Shown here one piece after another: positions 28,182 to 37,254 of a stretch of DNA of 64,000 nucleotides. The stretch's first letter is position 1, and every line of letters starts with the position of its first letter. Both the position numbers and the translations under genes were made by a program. The notes beneath the pieces are model-generated. The model worked only from the letters and a program-made list of their open reading frames with translations, ran no database searches and had not been told where the DNA came from. The DNA comes from Planctomycetota bacterium (GTDB taxonomy: Bacteria > Planctomycetota > Planctomycetia > Pirellulales > Pirellulaceae), in NCBI GenBank assembly GCA_963204915.1, contig CAUJHS010000031.1, positions 268,947-332,946 on the forward strand, written 5' to 3'.

Positions 28182-29027
28182 TCACGACGCGCGGCTACCC
28201 TGGTCGACGACCAGCATTTGAATCTCAGTCAGGTAGTTCTTGGGGTTGCCGCGGAAAATCATGCCCGGTCCCTTGATATACACCTCGCGCGTCGGCGAGA
28301 TAATCTCATAACCCCGTTGTTGAACGTAGGCGAGAATCCTTTCGTAGGATCGTCCCAGTTCCTCATAGGGGCCCTTGTGAAGAAGCGTCACGCAACGGCC
28401 GCCCGGAAGTTCTCTGACGGAAACGTCCTCGTAGGAGTTCGCCTGGTCGCTTGAGTTCTTTCGCTGGATTGGCATGCAGGCTTCGAAGTCCGCGTCGGTT
28501 TCTTTGTATTCCGCATCGTAATGAAGCAATAAGGGCTTACCGCAAATTCGTCGGCCAAATCGCTTGCCGATTTTTGCGAAGCCTTTGCCACAATCACCGT
28601 AGCGTCCCTTCATGCGAACGCCTGCAATCCAGAAAGGCTCAATGGCCTTTTCCTCCACGTTGAAGTTCGCGTCATTCATGGTTTGGTGTGCTTCCCTTTC
28701 GTGGTTGATGATTTTCGTCAAGGCGCGCGCGATTCGTCGAGACGCTTGCGCCTTCTCTTGCATCATCTGCCGCTGACGCTCCAAGTAGTCCAAAAGGTCT
28801 GAGTCGTCCTCTTGATGCGCCAGAACGTTCTTAATGTCCTCCAGGGAGAATTCGAGCGCCCGGAGTTGCGTAATGATGCGGGCCGTCTCGACTTGGTTCT
28901 CTCCGTAGTAACGGTAGCCGGTCTGCTCGTCGACATAGGTCGGAAGCAACAGACCTTGTTCGTGGTAAAAACGCAGTGTTTTGACGGTTAACCCCGTTAC
29001 TTTGGAGAACTCGCCAATACGGAACAT
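28182..29027 (-). CDS. MerR-family regulator with GyrI-like effector domain
   Basis: 281 residues from the ATG at 29027, which gives the usual MerR opening (MFRIGEFSKVTGLTVKTLRFY); a TTG at 29054 would add nine residues. The winged-helix DNA-binding domain is followed by a dimerisation coil (about 70-120) and a GyrI/BmrR-like small-molecule domain from about 130 (FWIAGVRMKGRYGD, LPGGRCVTLLHKGPYEELGRSYERI, YEIISPTREVYIKGPG). Relatives bind cationic or lipophilic drugs and activate efflux genes. It has a classic MerR-type promoter and probably regulates itself. The divergent gene encodes a beta-barrel-like protein, not an obvious pump. Confidence 0.92.
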   Translation of the reverse strand: MFRIGEFSKVTGLTVKTLRFYHEQGLLLPTYVDEQTGYRYYGENQVETARIITQLRALEFSLEDIKNVLAHQEDDSDLLDYLERQRQMMQEKAQASRRIARALTKIINHEREAHQTMNDANFNVEEKAIEPFWIAGVRMKGRYGDCGKGFAKIGKRFGRRICGKPLLLHYDAEYKETDADFEACMPIQRKNSSDQANSYEDVSVRELPGGRCVTLLHKGPYEELGRSYERILAYVQQRGYEIISPTREVYIKGPGMIFRGNPKNYLTEIQMLVVDQGSRAS

Positions 29028-29077
29028 GGTGATATTCTGGCGGGTTTGCGACAAAACTCATTCACAAGATGCACTCC

Positions 29078-29108
29078 AGGATACGGCCTCCCGTCAGGGG
29101 AGAGTCAA
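29078..29108 (-). promoter_or_regulatory. MerR-type promoter/operator with 19-bp spacer
   Basis: On the minus strand the order is TTGACT (29108-29103), a 19-base spacer, then TATCCT (29083-29078). The dyad CTCCC-N5-GGGAG (29102-29088) lies within and at the edge of the spacer. The long spacer with a CTCCCCTGACGGGAG-type dyad is the hallmark of promoters activated by MerR/BmrR/TipA-type regulators. Transcription would begin about 44 bases before the MerR ATG, so autoregulation is likely. Confidence 0.8.
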
Positions 29109-29220
29109 TCGGAAAAACCTCAAGATAATTGCACAACGGAAATTGCGCTCAACTGCCCTTTCCAGCCCTCTACACTACTGCTAAAAGCCAGTTGTCCGAT
29201 GGTGAGAAAAACTCAGTCGC

Positions 29221-30375
29221 ATGGTGTCCCGACTTTCGTCGTTCGTGTCCTTGTTTGCGGCGTGTTTGTACACCCCCGAACTCTCGTGGGCGCAACTCCC
29301 ACCACCGATTACGCTTAGAACGATCGAAGTCCCGGCGGCGCCGAACGATGTCGGTCCGTGGTCCCCGGAATGGCGCCCTCTCGATGATTCGCCGGTGAGG
29401 CAGCCGCACCGCCTACCGCCGGTTGAAAACGAGTTAACGTACGCCTTAACGCCCGCCGACCCATACGTTGAGGAGCCTGCCCCCAAGCTTCGTTTGCCGG
29501 GCGAAGACCGTTCGCCACTGAAAGCGCAATACTTTTGGGTTCCATCACAATCTCTGCAGGGTCGACCGGAAAATTTGGCGATCAGCGGCGCGCAGTTTGA
29601 TCTAGGTTTTCCTTTGCGCATGGAACCAGGTGAAATTTGGCTTGCGCTGGGCGGCGTGGAACGCCTGGCGATTAATACACCAGCCTTGTTGCCCGACTCA
29701 GGATCGCCGATTCCCGACGAACTTTGGGATGTGCAATTAGGCGTGATGCATATTCGCGATCTGAACAACGGCGGCAAAGCGGGCGGAATGGTCCGAGTGG
29801 GCTCGCCCAGCGACGAGCCCTTTGGCGCGACGCGCGATGTGACCGTGTCGTTACTCGGGTTTCTGACGATTCCGCATCACGAGCGCGATGCGTGGAGCTT
29901 TAGTCTTTTCTACTCGCCGACGGGACAGGTAGCTTTTCCTATCCCTGGCGTCGCTTACGTATGGAGACCGAGCTACGAATTTCAGGCGAACCTGGGAGTG
30001 CCGTTTTCTCTCGACTACCGACCGACGGACGCGTTGACATTCTCGGCCAATTACATGCCGGTAAACAACGTGGAGATCGTCGCTCGGCAAAAACTCGGCG
30101 ACGCCTGGAGCCTGTACACGGGCTACCGTACGATGACCGAAGCGTTCCTGCTGACCGAACGCGTCCGCAACGAGGATCGGTTCTACGTTTTCGATCAGCG
30201 CTTCACGCTCGGTGTGCAACGACAACTGCCCTGGGGTTGGACGCTGGACGCCTCAACGGCTTATCTCTTCGATCGTCGAATTTTTCAGGCGGAAGGTTTT
30301 TTTGACGACCGGCGGGACGAACTCAAGATCGACTCCGGCTTGGGCGGCTTTCTGCAACTATTTTGGACGCGTTAG
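29221..30375 (+). CDS. Exported beta-barrel-like protein (DUF6268-like)
   Basis: 384 residues. The first 24 (VSRLSSFVSLFAACLYTPELSWA) are a signal peptide, followed by a Pro-rich region to about 110. From there the sequence alternates short hydrophobic strands with polar turns (EIWLALGGVERLAI, AWSFSLFYSPTG, YEFQANLGVPFSLDYRP, LTFSANYMPVNNVEIVARQKLGDAWSLYTGYRTMTEAF, FTLGVQRQLPWGWTLDASTAYLFDRRIFQ) and ends in an aromatic residue near the C-terminus (LQLFWTR). That is typical of an outer-membrane barrel; DUF6268 is the family it most resembles. It is divergent from the MerR gene, but the recognised MerR promoter points the other way. Confidence 0.75.
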   Translation: MVSRLSSFVSLFAACLYTPELSWAQLPPPITLRTIEVPAAPNDVGPWSPEWRPLDDSPVRQPHRLPPVENELTYALTPADPYVEEPAPKLRLPGEDRSPLKAQYFWVPSQSLQGRPENLAISGAQFDLGFPLRMEPGEIWLALGGVERLAINTPALLPDSGSPIPDELWDVQLGVMHIRDLNNGGKAGGMVRVGSPSDEPFGATRDVTVSLLGFLTIPHHERDAWSFSLFYSPTGQVAFPIPGVAYVWRPSYEFQANLGVPFSLDYRPTDALTFSANYMPVNNVEIVARQKLGDAWSLYTGYRTMTEAFLLTERVRNEDRFYVFDQRFTLGVQRQLPWGWTLDASTAYLFDRRIFQAEGFFDDRRDELKIDSGLGGFLQLFWTR

Positions 30376-30531
30376 TTTACATAAGCCCACGCTCCTCACG
30401 CCACGCCACGGTTAATGACACAATCGTGCGCGACCTACGAATGCGTGAATTCCGCACGTCGTTGACTTATTCCGGTGAGACGGAGGGGTCATCCGAAGCA
30501 GATCGCCAGGAGCCATGCCATGGTCCGCAAC

Positions 30532-31047
30532 CTAGGGAGTGATCGGTCGTTTACTCTCTTGCGACGGCTGCGCGCGGCGTGAATCGTTCTCGGCGGCGCG
30601 TTTGAGTACGAGTAAGATCACTTTGCCGTCGTCCGCGGCTTTGAATTCAACGGGGCGCGGCGTCGCAGAATCGACGGGCATGCAAAGGCGCAACGCATCA
30701 TCCTTGAATTCAAAGATCGCTTTCGTTGTGTGCAGTACGTCGCCCTGATCGCTGCGGCGAATGAAATCAATGGTATGGGGCGACTGAGTGCGGTCGATGA
30801 CAACTTCATGGGTTGGCGATGGCCCCGGGAGCGGCGTATCAACCGTCAGTCGGTTCCCTTCGAATCGAAACCGCAGGTGTGCGAGAAACGGCTCGTCGGG
30901 CCATCCGTTGCTCGAAGCTTGACGGGGTTCGATGCGCTCCACGCGCCATTCGCCGTTCAGAACTTCCTGCTGCGCGAGGGTCGACACCGGCAACCAACAA
31001 AACACCGCAACCGCGACACTGACTAACGCGATCCTGCGACATGACAT
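30532..31047 (-). CDS. Exported TIGR03067-like protein
   Basis: 171 residues with a signal peptide (IALVSVAVAVFCWLPVSTLAQQ). The mature domain opens with LNGEWRVERIEPR and contains FRFEGNRLTVDT, HTIDFIRRSDQG, AIFEFKDDALRLCMP and RPVEFKAADDGKVILLVLKR. This is the order of conserved elements in TIGR03067 proteins, a lipocalin-like small domain expanded in Planctomycetota. The last 20 residues are polar and probably disordered. It stands between the beta-barrel gene and a DUF1552 gene. Function unknown. Confidence 0.82.
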   Translation of the reverse strand: MSCRRIALVSVAVAVFCWLPVSTLAQQEVLNGEWRVERIEPRQASSNGWPDEPFLAHLRFRFEGNRLTVDTPLPGPSPTHEVVIDRTQSPHTIDFIRRSDQGDVLHTTKAIFEFKDDALRLCMPVDSATPRPVEFKAADDGKVILLVLKRAAENDSRRAQPSQESKRPITP

Positions 31048-31133
31048 CGTTTTCGTCCTTGGCGATGAGTACTGACGCGCATCTTCAACGATCTAACCTG
31101 ATTGGACAATCCAACCCGAGGTGCTTGTGAATT

Positions 31134-32474
31134 TCACAACCCGGCCAGGCGCGTATCGGCGTCCCCGAATTGTGGAAGCTCCAGCCCCATACGATCCATG
31201 ATCGACAGGTACAAGCTGCACAGCTTGCGGTTCTCGTCGCCTTGGTCCAGATAATTAAGCACGCGCCCAGTGCGTAGCGTGCCGCCGAGTCCGCCCACGG
31301 TGAGCACGGGCAACTTGGTGCTGTCGTGTTGACTGCCCGACCACATGTTCGAAAGATACAGCAGGCAGGAATGGTCGAGCACGCTTTCGTCGCCCTCGGG
31401 CATGGCGTCGAGGCGTTCGGCGAGGTAAGCCAACTGGCTAACATAGTAACGAGAGATGCGTTCGTATTCGTCCGAAAGGTCGCTATGCGAGGCGGAATGG
31501 TGCGCGTTGCGCGCGTCGAGGAAGGGATAAAACAGCCCAGAAATGTCGCGGCATAGCAGCAACGTGGCGACTCGCGTTTTGTCGGTCTGGAAGGCCAACG
31601 CCACGATGTCGCACATGAGCCGCATGTGTTCGCGAATATCTTCCGGCAAACCGTTGTCGGGGCGTGGCATGGCGGCAAGCGGCCGGGCCTGGTCGCGAGC
31701 GCGGAGCGCCGCGCTGGATTGCTCGTCGCGCATTCGGGTAACACGCTTCTCGACCTCACGCACGCTCGAGAGATACTCGTCAAGTTTGATTTTATCGCTC
31801 CCACTGACACGCCGGCTTAAGTCCGCGGCTTCCTCCAGGACACGATCCAGCACGCTCTGGTTGCGGCGCGTGCTGCGATTGTCGAAGAGGCTGTCAAACG
31901 CAAGCGAGGGATACACCTCCATCGGCACGGGCGACGTGGCGTTCTGCCAAGAAATATGCGAGCTATACGCCATCGAGAAGTTCGTCTCGTGATATCCCGT
32001 GATGGGTTGCTCGCAACCAAGCACAAGGCTTGGTTGAGCGGTCTCCTGACCAATGGTGTTGGCCAGCGCCTGGTCCATGCTGACGCCGCCCTTTAACTCG
32101 GCGCCCTTTTGCAGCGGAGCGCCCGAGAGAATGTTTCCGGTTTGTCCGGGATGAATTCCCACGCCCACGGCCGCGCGGTTAAACAAGCCGGTATAGAAGT
32201 TGAGTTTCGTTTTGAACGGATCCAGCGGCGCCAGGCTCTTGCCCAACTCCATACCGTCGCCTTCGCCTTTCGCCCACCAGTGATGCGAATTGATGCCGCA
32301 CGCCATGAAAACCGCGGCAAACCGCTTGGGAAAACCATCGGCCGTGTCGTTGGCCGCAGGCGTCTGCCCCCACACAGGAATCGACTCCAGCCAGGGAAGC
32401 GCCATGGCGACTCCGGCGCCGCGAAGCAGCGTTCGACGTGAAACCTGAGTGTTAACGGTCGTGCGGTGATTCAT
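31134..32474 (-). CDS. DUF1552 protein with Tat-type signal
   Basis: 446 residues. SRRTLLRGAGVAMALPWLESI is a twin-arginine-type export signal. The DUF1552 body is clear: RFAAVFMACGINSHHWWAKGEGDGMELGKSLAPL, LNFYTGLFN, HPGQTGNILSG, VSMDQALANTIG, and near the C-terminus LLYLSNMWSGSQHDSTKLPVLTVGGLGG. The start ATG overlaps the TGA of the DUF1592-type gene (ATGA), the normal partner gene order. Exported, function unproven. Because the upstream partner is interrupted by a stop codon, this gene may now depend on reinitiation or on the downstream fragment of that gene being translated. Confidence 0.92.
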   Translation of the reverse strand: MNHRTTVNTQVSRRTLLRGAGVAMALPWLESIPVWGQTPAANDTADGFPKRFAAVFMACGINSHHWWAKGEGDGMELGKSLAPLDPFKTKLNFYTGLFNRAAVGVGIHPGQTGNILSGAPLQKGAELKGGVSMDQALANTIGQETAQPSLVLGCEQPITGYHETNFSMAYSSHISWQNATSPVPMEVYPSLAFDSLFDNRSTRRNQSVLDRVLEEAADLSRRVSGSDKIKLDEYLSSVREVEKRVTRMRDEQSSAALRARDQARPLAAMPRPDNGLPEDIREHMRLMCDIVALAFQTDKTRVATLLLCRDISGLFYPFLDARNAHHSASHSDLSDEYERISRYYVSQLAYLAERLDAMPEGDESVLDHSCLLYLSNMWSGSQHDSTKLPVLTVGGLGGTLRTGRVLNYLDQGDENRKLCSLYLSIMDRMGLELPQFGDADTRLAGL

Positions 32475-35071
32475 CGCTCTCCTTCCAGGATGGCCTCATC
32501 TCGGCCGCGCTTGGTGAGAAATTGCGGACTAGTGATAATTGTTTCGATCAAACTGCTGAACTGATATTGGTTGGGCGCAAGCTTGTGGCGCATTTCGTCG
32601 ATGGCGTTATCGTCCGACGGCGCCAACGTCCGGCCAAGTGCGTAAGATAACAGTTTTCGGCAGAGATTGTCTACGAATTCTTCCTGCCGATGTTGCTGCA
32701 AATAGCCGCGCAATCCGTCGAGGCCTGCGCCTTCGCCGCCACTTGGAAATTCGGCGTGATTGTCAATCGGTCGCCCGCCCAGATCGACCTCGCGTCGTTC
32801 GCCGACTGGCCCGAAGCCTTCAAACGCCAGACCAATCGAATCGAAACGGCGATGGCACGTTGCACAACTCTCCTGTTCGCGATGTTGGGCTAATGCTTCA
32901 CGCAAAGTCAATTCGCCGAGCTTAGCCTCATCGGCGGGAAGTTCGGGAACGTTGGGCGGCGGTGGAGGGATATACTCGCCCAACAATCGCCGCACCACCC
33001 AGTAGCCGCGCTTGACCGGACTGGTGCGCAACCCCGGCGAGTTTTGCGTCAGAAACACCGCCATGGGCAACAACCCGCCGCGACCATATGGCGTGGCGTC
33101 GTCGATGCGCCTCCATTGATCATCGTCAAGCGACACGTCCGTCATGCCGTAATGTGCTGCCAAGGCGCCATTCACGAAGGTATGGCGACCTGCAAACAAT
33201 TCCAGCACCGAGGATTCGTTTTGAACCACATCGAGAAAAAATCGAATCGGCTCTTCGAACATCGCCTGACGGAGTTCATTTGTGAAGCGCGGGAACCGTT
33301 CGCGATCGACGCTATTGTGGCTTTCAAACCGGCGAAAATCGAGCCAGTTTCCGGCGAACTCCGTGGCCAATCCGCGAATGCGCTCATCCTGCAGCATGCG
33401 CCGCGCTTCGGCCTTGAGAATCTCCGGCTGGTGCAGCGTTCCGTCGGCAGCGCGGGCCAGAAGCTGCTCATCGGGCATGGAAGACCATAGGAAATAACTG
33501 AGCCGGCTCGCCAACTCGTGATCGGTCAATGGACGTTGGCCTTCGCTTGAAGCGACCAAGTCCATCCGGTACGAGAAATGCGGCGACAGCAACACGGCCG
33601 CTACGGCGTCTTGCATGGCTTCTTCATGGCTCAATTTCTCCTCACGCAACGAGCGATAAAACGCGAGCAGTCCTTCCCGCTCCGAGGGTTCCAAAGGCCG
33701 GCGATAGGCGCGTTGCGCGAACTCGAGCAACGTTTGCAAATGGCTCGGCTCGGCCCCACGGCGGGCGTTCTCCACCCAGCGGATTTGCAGGTTAATCGTT
33801 TTGAAGTAATCCTGAATCGCCTCGACTGACGCGCCTTCCGCGCCGCTCGCGATCGCTTTCTTCAAATAAACGTCCGCCAAGCGTTGGATCATCGATTCCG
33901 ACGTAACGTTTTTGTCCTCCGACCGGGCAAAGTCGAACTCAGGATCGCGCATATAACGCGAGTCGGTACGTTCGAACCACAAAAAACCGGTGTACTGTCG
34001 CATGGGCGCCGCCGTCACAAAATTCAATTCGGCCCATAAGGCGTTCAGTTCAACTTGTTGTTGTTTGTCAAGAATTAAGTGGTACAACGGCGAGTCATCA
34101 CGGTAATAGCCCATCATGCTATGAAAACCCGCACTCAATAGACGGCCTTTCTCTTGTTCATCTTTCGATTTGCCGACGTAATCGCGCCCTCGCTCCGAGA
34201 TGTAAAACGCGTCGGGAAAGATCGAACAGAATTTTTCCAGCGAAGCTTCAAAACGCACACGCTCCGCTTCATCGGCCGGAAGCAACAAGTCGGCGTCTTG
34301 GCCGCTTGTACTCAGAGCGTCGCGGCGAAACGTGCGCCTTCCGGCCGCATATTGATCGTTTTTCCAAAGCACAAACGGCTGCGACCCTTTGTGAATGCCG
34401 CGCACATCCAGGTCTTTCGGCTGCGGCTCAAGTTTGCGGCGCACACCCACAATGTAACTTCGCAAGGCTTCGCACTCGCGAACGATTAAATCGGGTTTTG
34501 CCGCATCGGGCGTCGGCAGGGCGCGCCACATTGACCGAAGTTTGGCCAGCGGGCCAAGTTCTTCACTTGCGTCGGTAAGCGCGCTCCATACGGTGTGCAA
34601 ATACTTCGCGCTAATACGGTCCTTCGCGGCGATGTCGTCTAATGTTGCTTCAGCAAGGCCCAAAGCTTGCCGCTGCTGGAATTTCCAGGCCGCATGAAAG
34701 TAGTCGGCCAAATCGGTCGGCTGGCGTTGATAAAACTCGATGATCCGCTTCACGCAGTATTTATCTCGGTCCGTATCGGTGATGACCGGATGCGGCGCGA
34801 AGGCAAAGCCTTGCGGTTTCAGGACGAGATGTTCCGCCACACGACGTGCAGCTTCCAAGTGTTTTTTGATGAGCGCCGGCGACATGGCCAACGACTCGCC
34901 CGTGTTGTCAAAACCCGCTTCATTCGCCGGATCGACCGGAAACTCGCGGGCTGGTTGGATGTCAACGCCAGTCAAGTCGCGAATCGTGTAGTTGTACTCG
35001 GCATTGCTCAGGCGGCGAGCCATTACCATGCCAGGGTCGCTTGCGTTGCGGTTGGCCTCAAACCGCCGCAC
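32471..35071 (-). CDS. DUF1587/1592/1588/1585 cytochrome protein, downstream fragment of a split gene
   Basis: 866 residues from a GTG at 35071. DUF1587 is at the very start (RRLSNAEYNYTIRDLTGVDIQP, FDNTGESLAMSPALIKKHLEAAR), followed by about 300 residues of spacer, DUF1595 (QRAYRRPLEPSEREGLLAFYRSL), DUF1592 (ASRLSYFLWSSMPDEQLL and AGNWLDFRRF), DUF1588 (SPVKRGYWVVRRLLGEYIPPPPPNVPELP, then CATCH) and DUF1585 at the end. The exported haem-binding PSCyt1 head that such proteins carry is encoded just upstream in the same reading frame, separated by one TAG codon (35083-35081). Without that head the fragment has no signal peptide. Overlaps the DUF1552 gene by ATGA. Either a recent nonsense mutation, a sequencing error or readthrough. 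Confidence 0.85.
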   Translation of the reverse strand: MRRFEANRNASDPGMVMARRLSNAEYNYTIRDLTGVDIQPAREFPVDPANEAGFDNTGESLAMSPALIKKHLEAARRVAEHLVLKPQGFAFAPHPVITDTDRDKYCVKRIIEFYQRQPTDLADYFHAAWKFQQRQALGLAEATLDDIAAKDRISAKYLHTVWSALTDASEELGPLAKLRSMWRALPTPDAAKPDLIVRECEALRSYIVGVRRKLEPQPKDLDVRGIHKGSQPFVLWKNDQYAAGRRTFRRDALSTSGQDADLLLPADEAERVRFEASLEKFCSIFPDAFYISERGRDYVGKSKDEQEKGRLLSAGFHSMMGYYRDDSPLYHLILDKQQQVELNALWAELNFVTAAPMRQYTGFLWFERTDSRYMRDPEFDFARSEDKNVTSESMIQRLADVYLKKAIASGAEGASVEAIQDYFKTINLQIRWVENARRGAEPSHLQTLLEFAQRAYRRPLEPSEREGLLAFYRSLREEKLSHEEAMQDAVAAVLLSPHFSYRMDLVASSEGQRPLTDHELASRLSYFLWSSMPDEQLLARAADGTLHQPEILKAEARRMLQDERIRGLATEFAGNWLDFRRFESHNSVDRERFPRFTNELRQAMFEEPIRFFLDVVQNESSVLELFAGRHTFVNGALAAHYGMTDVSLDDDQWRRIDDATPYGRGGLLPMAVFLTQNSPGLRTSPVKRGYWVVRRLLGEYIPPPPPNVPELPADEAKLGELTLREALAQHREQESCATCHRRFDSIGLAFEGFGPVGERREVDLGGRPIDNHAEFPSGGEGAGLDGLRGYLQQHRQEEFVDNLCRKLLSYALGRTLAPSDDNAIDEMRHKLAPNQYQFSSLIETIITSPQFLTKRGRDEAILEGER

Positions 35072-35080
35072 GTTGCGAAT

Positions 35081-35410
35081 CTAATCCGTTACCGCTTCGA
35101 CCGCCGATTTCGAAGGCTGCGCCTCGGCGTCCGCCGGGGGCATCTCGCCGGCCAGAAGGCGGTCCAACACGATGTCCCAGGTTGGATAATCCTGTGCAAC
35201 GTGAGCGAGCGAGTTGTATTTGGTTAGGTCAAACTCGGCTTCCGGTTTTTCGCTTCCATGACAAGCGTGGCAATACGTTTTGAGGAACGGCGCGACCTGT
35301 TCAGAAAATTGGCGACTCAGTTCCGCTTCACTCGGCTCGGCCCGCGCGGGGCACGCAGCGCCAACGACCAAGGCGCAAGCGATGACAAAACACAATCGAA
35401 ACAACACCAT
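35081..35410 (-). CDS. PSCyt1 cytochrome head, upstream fragment of the split DUF1592-type gene
   Basis: 109 residues from the ATG at 35410 (a start at 35449 would add 13). Signal peptide VLFRLCFVIACALVVGAACPARA, then a short cytochrome c-like domain with haem motif CHACHG, AEFDLTKYNSLAHVAQDYPTWD and LLAGEMPP. It ends SAVEAVTD before TAG. The next in-frame codons read IRNVRRFEANRNASDPG, continuing directly into the DUF1587 region of the 32471-35071 fragment. In the intact paralogue at 50208-52604 the matching position is VVSWL, so the TAG most likely replaces a TGG tryptophan codon. Confidence 0.8.
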   Translation of the reverse strand: MVLFRLCFVIACALVVGAACPARAEPSEAELSRQFSEQVAPFLKTYCHACHGSEKPEAEFDLTKYNSLAHVAQDYPTWDIVLDRLLAGEMPPADAEAQPSKSAVEAVTD

Positions 35411-35967
35411 GATCTCGCGAGGTAGGGTTATGCGGAGAGGGGAGCGCAATCGGGATCACAAACCCTGATCTTATCACGACTTGGCGAACACGTGGTAGGA
35501 AAGCGCTTCGGCGCCGCATCGGCCCTTCGGCACGGGGCGCCAGAAGGGTACACAATTGGGGCAAACCGTTCCTGTTTGCGGAGAGGTAGGAATGGAAAGT
35601 GAGATGACGGAGGGAAGAGCAGCGAGGGCGGGAAAATGACGAACACAACGAAAAACGAGATGTTTTTCAGATGAATCCCTTTGTGATGCAGGGATTTCAC
35701 CAACTCTTTTATTGTACACATGTACAGTTAAAAATCAAGAGAGCGAGCCGATTTTTCTTTGGGCTCTGATAGTTTACGTCGACTTGTCGTTTTGTTCTCG
35801 TGACGTAAGTGTGGTTGTGATCGTCGTTTGGGACGATTGCGTTTCGTGGCCCCGCGGCGTAAGTTTTTTCTCAGCCGGCGCGCCGCCGCGCCAGGATTGA
35901 CCTGCCGCGCTGGGTCGATATGCTCGTTCAGAGTCGTCCTCACACCTCTCGTCTGGGAGATTGGCTG
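35411..35967. other. Divergent intergenic region with a paired TGTACA site
   Basis: About 555 bases between the split cytochrome gene (minus) and the oxidoreductase gene (plus). No credible gene is seen. Two TGTACA hexamers at 35713-35718 and 35721-35726, two bases apart, could be a regulator's half-sites. The stretch 35630-35800 is more AT-rich than its surroundings. No convincing -10/-35 pair or terminator was found. Confidence 0.4.
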
Positions 35968-37254
35968 ATGTTCCGCACTAACCGCCGCCGTTTTCTTCAG
36001 CAATCGGCTCTCCTGAGTTTGAGTCTGACCGCGGGATCAGGAAGCCGCGCTTACGCCGCCAACGAAAAGATCAGCGTGGCGTGCATTGGCGTGCGCGGCC
36101 GAGGAAACTCGGTGATGCACAGCTTTGCGGCAGAGCCGGATTGCGAAATCACTCACATTTGCGATGTCCGAGAGGCGGTGCGCGCGCAGCGTGGTGAGGA
36201 AATTAAAAACAAAACCGGACGGATGCCCAAACTTGCGAATGATTACCGGGAACTGCTTGATGATCCTTCGATTGACGCCTTCATGGTCGCCACGCCCGAT
36301 CATTGGCACGCGCTGTTGACCATCGACGCATGCCTAGCGAACAAAGACGTGTACGTGGAAAAGCCGGCCAGCCACAACATTCTTGAAGGAAAGACCGCCG
36401 TCGCTGCGGCTCGCCAACAGAAGCGCATCGTGCAAATGGGCACGCAAATCCGCAGCGCTGCATTTCTACACGAAGCCGCACAATATGTACAAAGCGGCGC
36501 CTTGGGCCAAGTGATTTACGGCAAAGCTTGGGAAACGGCGCGCAACGGCGCCGTCCATTTGGAGTCCGACAGCGCGCCTCCTGCGGGACTCGACTATGAA
36601 CTTTGGCAAGGCCCCGCGCCGCAGCGCGCTTATAACAAAACGATCGTGGAAGGGGCCTGGCGGTGGCTGTTCGATTACGGCACGGGCGATCTCGGGAACG
36701 ACGGTGTTCACCGTATCGACTATTGCCGCTACGTCATGGGCCTGCACGAGATGCCGCAAGCCATTTCCTGCTCGGGCGGCAAGTTCTTCTTTCAAGACGA
36801 TCAGCAATGGCCGGACACCATGCTTGTCAACTACGACTACCCCGGCAAAGTGCTGCAATACGAAATGCGATTATGGTCAAAACCCAGTTTACATGGCGCC
36901 GGCGAAGGCGCCGTCATCTACGGCGAGAATGGTTGGCTGCTGTTGACGAACAATTCCTGGAAAGCGTTCGATGCGGACGACAAGCTCGTTAAGGAAGGAC
37001 GCAGCGACTCCGGCCAACAAGCCCATATCCGCAACTTTCTGGACGCGGTGCGAAGCCGCAAACGGGAATCGCTCAACCAGGAAATCTATTCTGGCCATGT
37101 CAGCACGGTCATGTGCCACGCTGGAAATATCGCCTGGCGAACCGGCAAGAAGTTGCGGTTCGACGCGACGACCGAAACGTTTGACGACGCCGAAGCGAAT
37201 CAGCACCTTGGCCGCGAACACCGCAAGGGGTTTGAGTTGCCAAAGATCGGTTAG
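35968..37254 (+). CDS. Exported Gfo/Idh/MocA-family oxidoreductase
   Basis: 428 residues from the ATG at 35968, with a GGGAGA site upstream; a start at 35920 would add 16 residues before the twin-arginine signal (TNRRRFLQQSALLSLSLTAG). The NAD(P)-binding Rossmann domain begins ISVACIGVRGRGNSVMHSFA, continues with DAFMVATPDHWHALLTIDACLANKDVYVEKP (the EKP motif, catalytic lysine) and QKRIVQMGTQ. The C-terminal half contains GDLGNDGVHRIDYCRYVMG with the DxxxH/Y element of this family. Planctomycetes encode many Tat-exported paralogues acting on sugars. Single gene, substrate unknown. It is divergent from the split cytochrome gene. Confidence 0.92.
   Translation: MFRTNRRRFLQQSALLSLSLTAGSGSRAYAANEKISVACIGVRGRGNSVMHSFAAEPDCEITHICDVREAVRAQRGEEIKNKTGRMPKLANDYRELLDDPSIDAFMVATPDHWHALLTIDACLANKDVYVEKPASHNILEGKTAVAAARQQKRIVQMGTQIRSAAFLHEAAQYVQSGALGQVIYGKAWETARNGAVHLESDSAPPAGLDYELWQGPAPQRAYNKTIVEGAWRWLFDYGTGDLGNDGVHRIDYCRYVMGLHEMPQAISCSGGKFFFQDDQQWPDTMLVNYDYPGKVLQYEMRLWSKPSLHGAGEGAVIYGENGWLLLTNNSWKAFDADDKLVKEGRSDSGQQAHIRNFLDAVRSRKRESLNQEIYSGHVSTVMCHAGNIAWRTGKKLRFDATTETFDDAEANQHLGREHRKGFELPKIG

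Noticed and set aside
35041..35100. A frameshift as the cause of the split cytochrome gene
   Set aside because: Reading through the TAG keeps the frame and gives the expected protein on both sides, so a substitution explains it without an indel.
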